Shown piece after piece: positions 63,912-64,000 of a DNA stretch of 64,000 nucleotides. The notes under the pieces were generated by a model that had not been told where the DNA came from, searched no databases, and was given only the letters and a program-made list of their open reading frames with translations. Location: the NCBI GenBank assembly GCA_019925095.2, contig CM034410.1, forward strand, positions 15,668,436 to 15,732,435, written 5' to 3'. Both the position numbers and the translations under genes were made by a program. The stretch comes from Dendrolimus kikuchii (Eukaryota > Arthropoda > Insecta > Lepidoptera > Lasiocampidae). Each line of letters begins with the position of its first letter. Position 1 is the stretch's first letter.

Positions 63912-64000
63912 TCTATAATATTATTAAATTCTAAACATGCTATGTCTGTACGTTGAAGCTATTAAAAAAAAACTGGAATCGACTATATAAACGATGGAGA
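63912..64000 (+). mobile_element. Helitron 5' end, cut by window edge
   Basis: A^TCTATAATATTATTAAATTC followed by gctatgtctgtacgttgaag, the same start as 2592-2700. Confidence 0.55.

Overview
The window reads as nuclear DNA of a lepidopteran insect (moth or butterfly). It is AT-rich, has spliced GT-AG genes with short exons, and is dominated by transposable elements: Helitrons with 5'-TC and CTAG-3' ends in A^T sites, RTE-like LINE tails ending in (ATGT)n, Penelope-like elements, tRNA-derived SINEs and foldback MITEs. There are no bacterial operons, rRNA genes or CRISPR arrays. The lepidopteran assignment rests on my recognition of these repeat families and was not tested by a search.

Layout. 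Positions 1-39000 are a graveyard of nested insertions. The most abundant family is a poly(A)-tailed retroposon, called SINE-C here, with 17 copies in the window. An RTE-like LINE tail is also common, with ten copies or fragments up to 24.4 kb and one more near 55.4 kb, most with readable target-site duplications (TSDs). Two solo LTRs of one family lie at 446-1282 and 20451-21230; each carries a different insertion, so each serves as the empty site of the other. A Penelope-like fragment with a GIY-YIG endonuclease remnant lies at 26456-27216. Three head-to-tail copies of a reverse-transcriptase segment lie at 32164-33088.

From about 39.0 to 46.7 kb is the one host gene I can reconstruct: a plus-strand facilitative sugar transporter of the major facilitator superfamily (Tret1/GLUT-like). 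Eight confident exons run from 40537 to 46675. Two likely 5' coding exons, 39008-39048 and an 8-nt microexon at 40089-40096, make the joined frame 1731 nt (576 codons plus stop). A Harbinger element sits exactly on the first donor site, a Helitron ends 15 bp before one exon, and SINE-C copies lie in two introns.

From 47 to 55 kb are further MITEs, foldback elements, a CR1-like LINE tail, a GC-rich retroposon (family T) and SINEs. At 56012-61462 is an apparently intact, full-length I-group non-LTR retrotransposon. It has ORF1 with zinc knuckles, ORF2 with endonuclease, reverse transcriptase and RNase H, TGATG coupling between the ORFs, an initiator plus DPE at the canonical spacing, a poly(A) tail and an 11-bp TSD. 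It sits inside an older retroposon. The end of the window holds a Helitron (62388-63628) containing 72 perfect tandem copies of a 9-bp unit.

The observations I would check first are: a ~75-bp module shared in the same orientation by three otherwise different retroelement families; RTE insertions whose 5' junctions end in perfect foldbacks; the promoter architecture of the intact LINE; the Harbinger insertion in the transporter donor site with the microexon next to it; and the perfect 72-unit array. Family letters (C, D, E, K, P and so on) are labels invented for this report.
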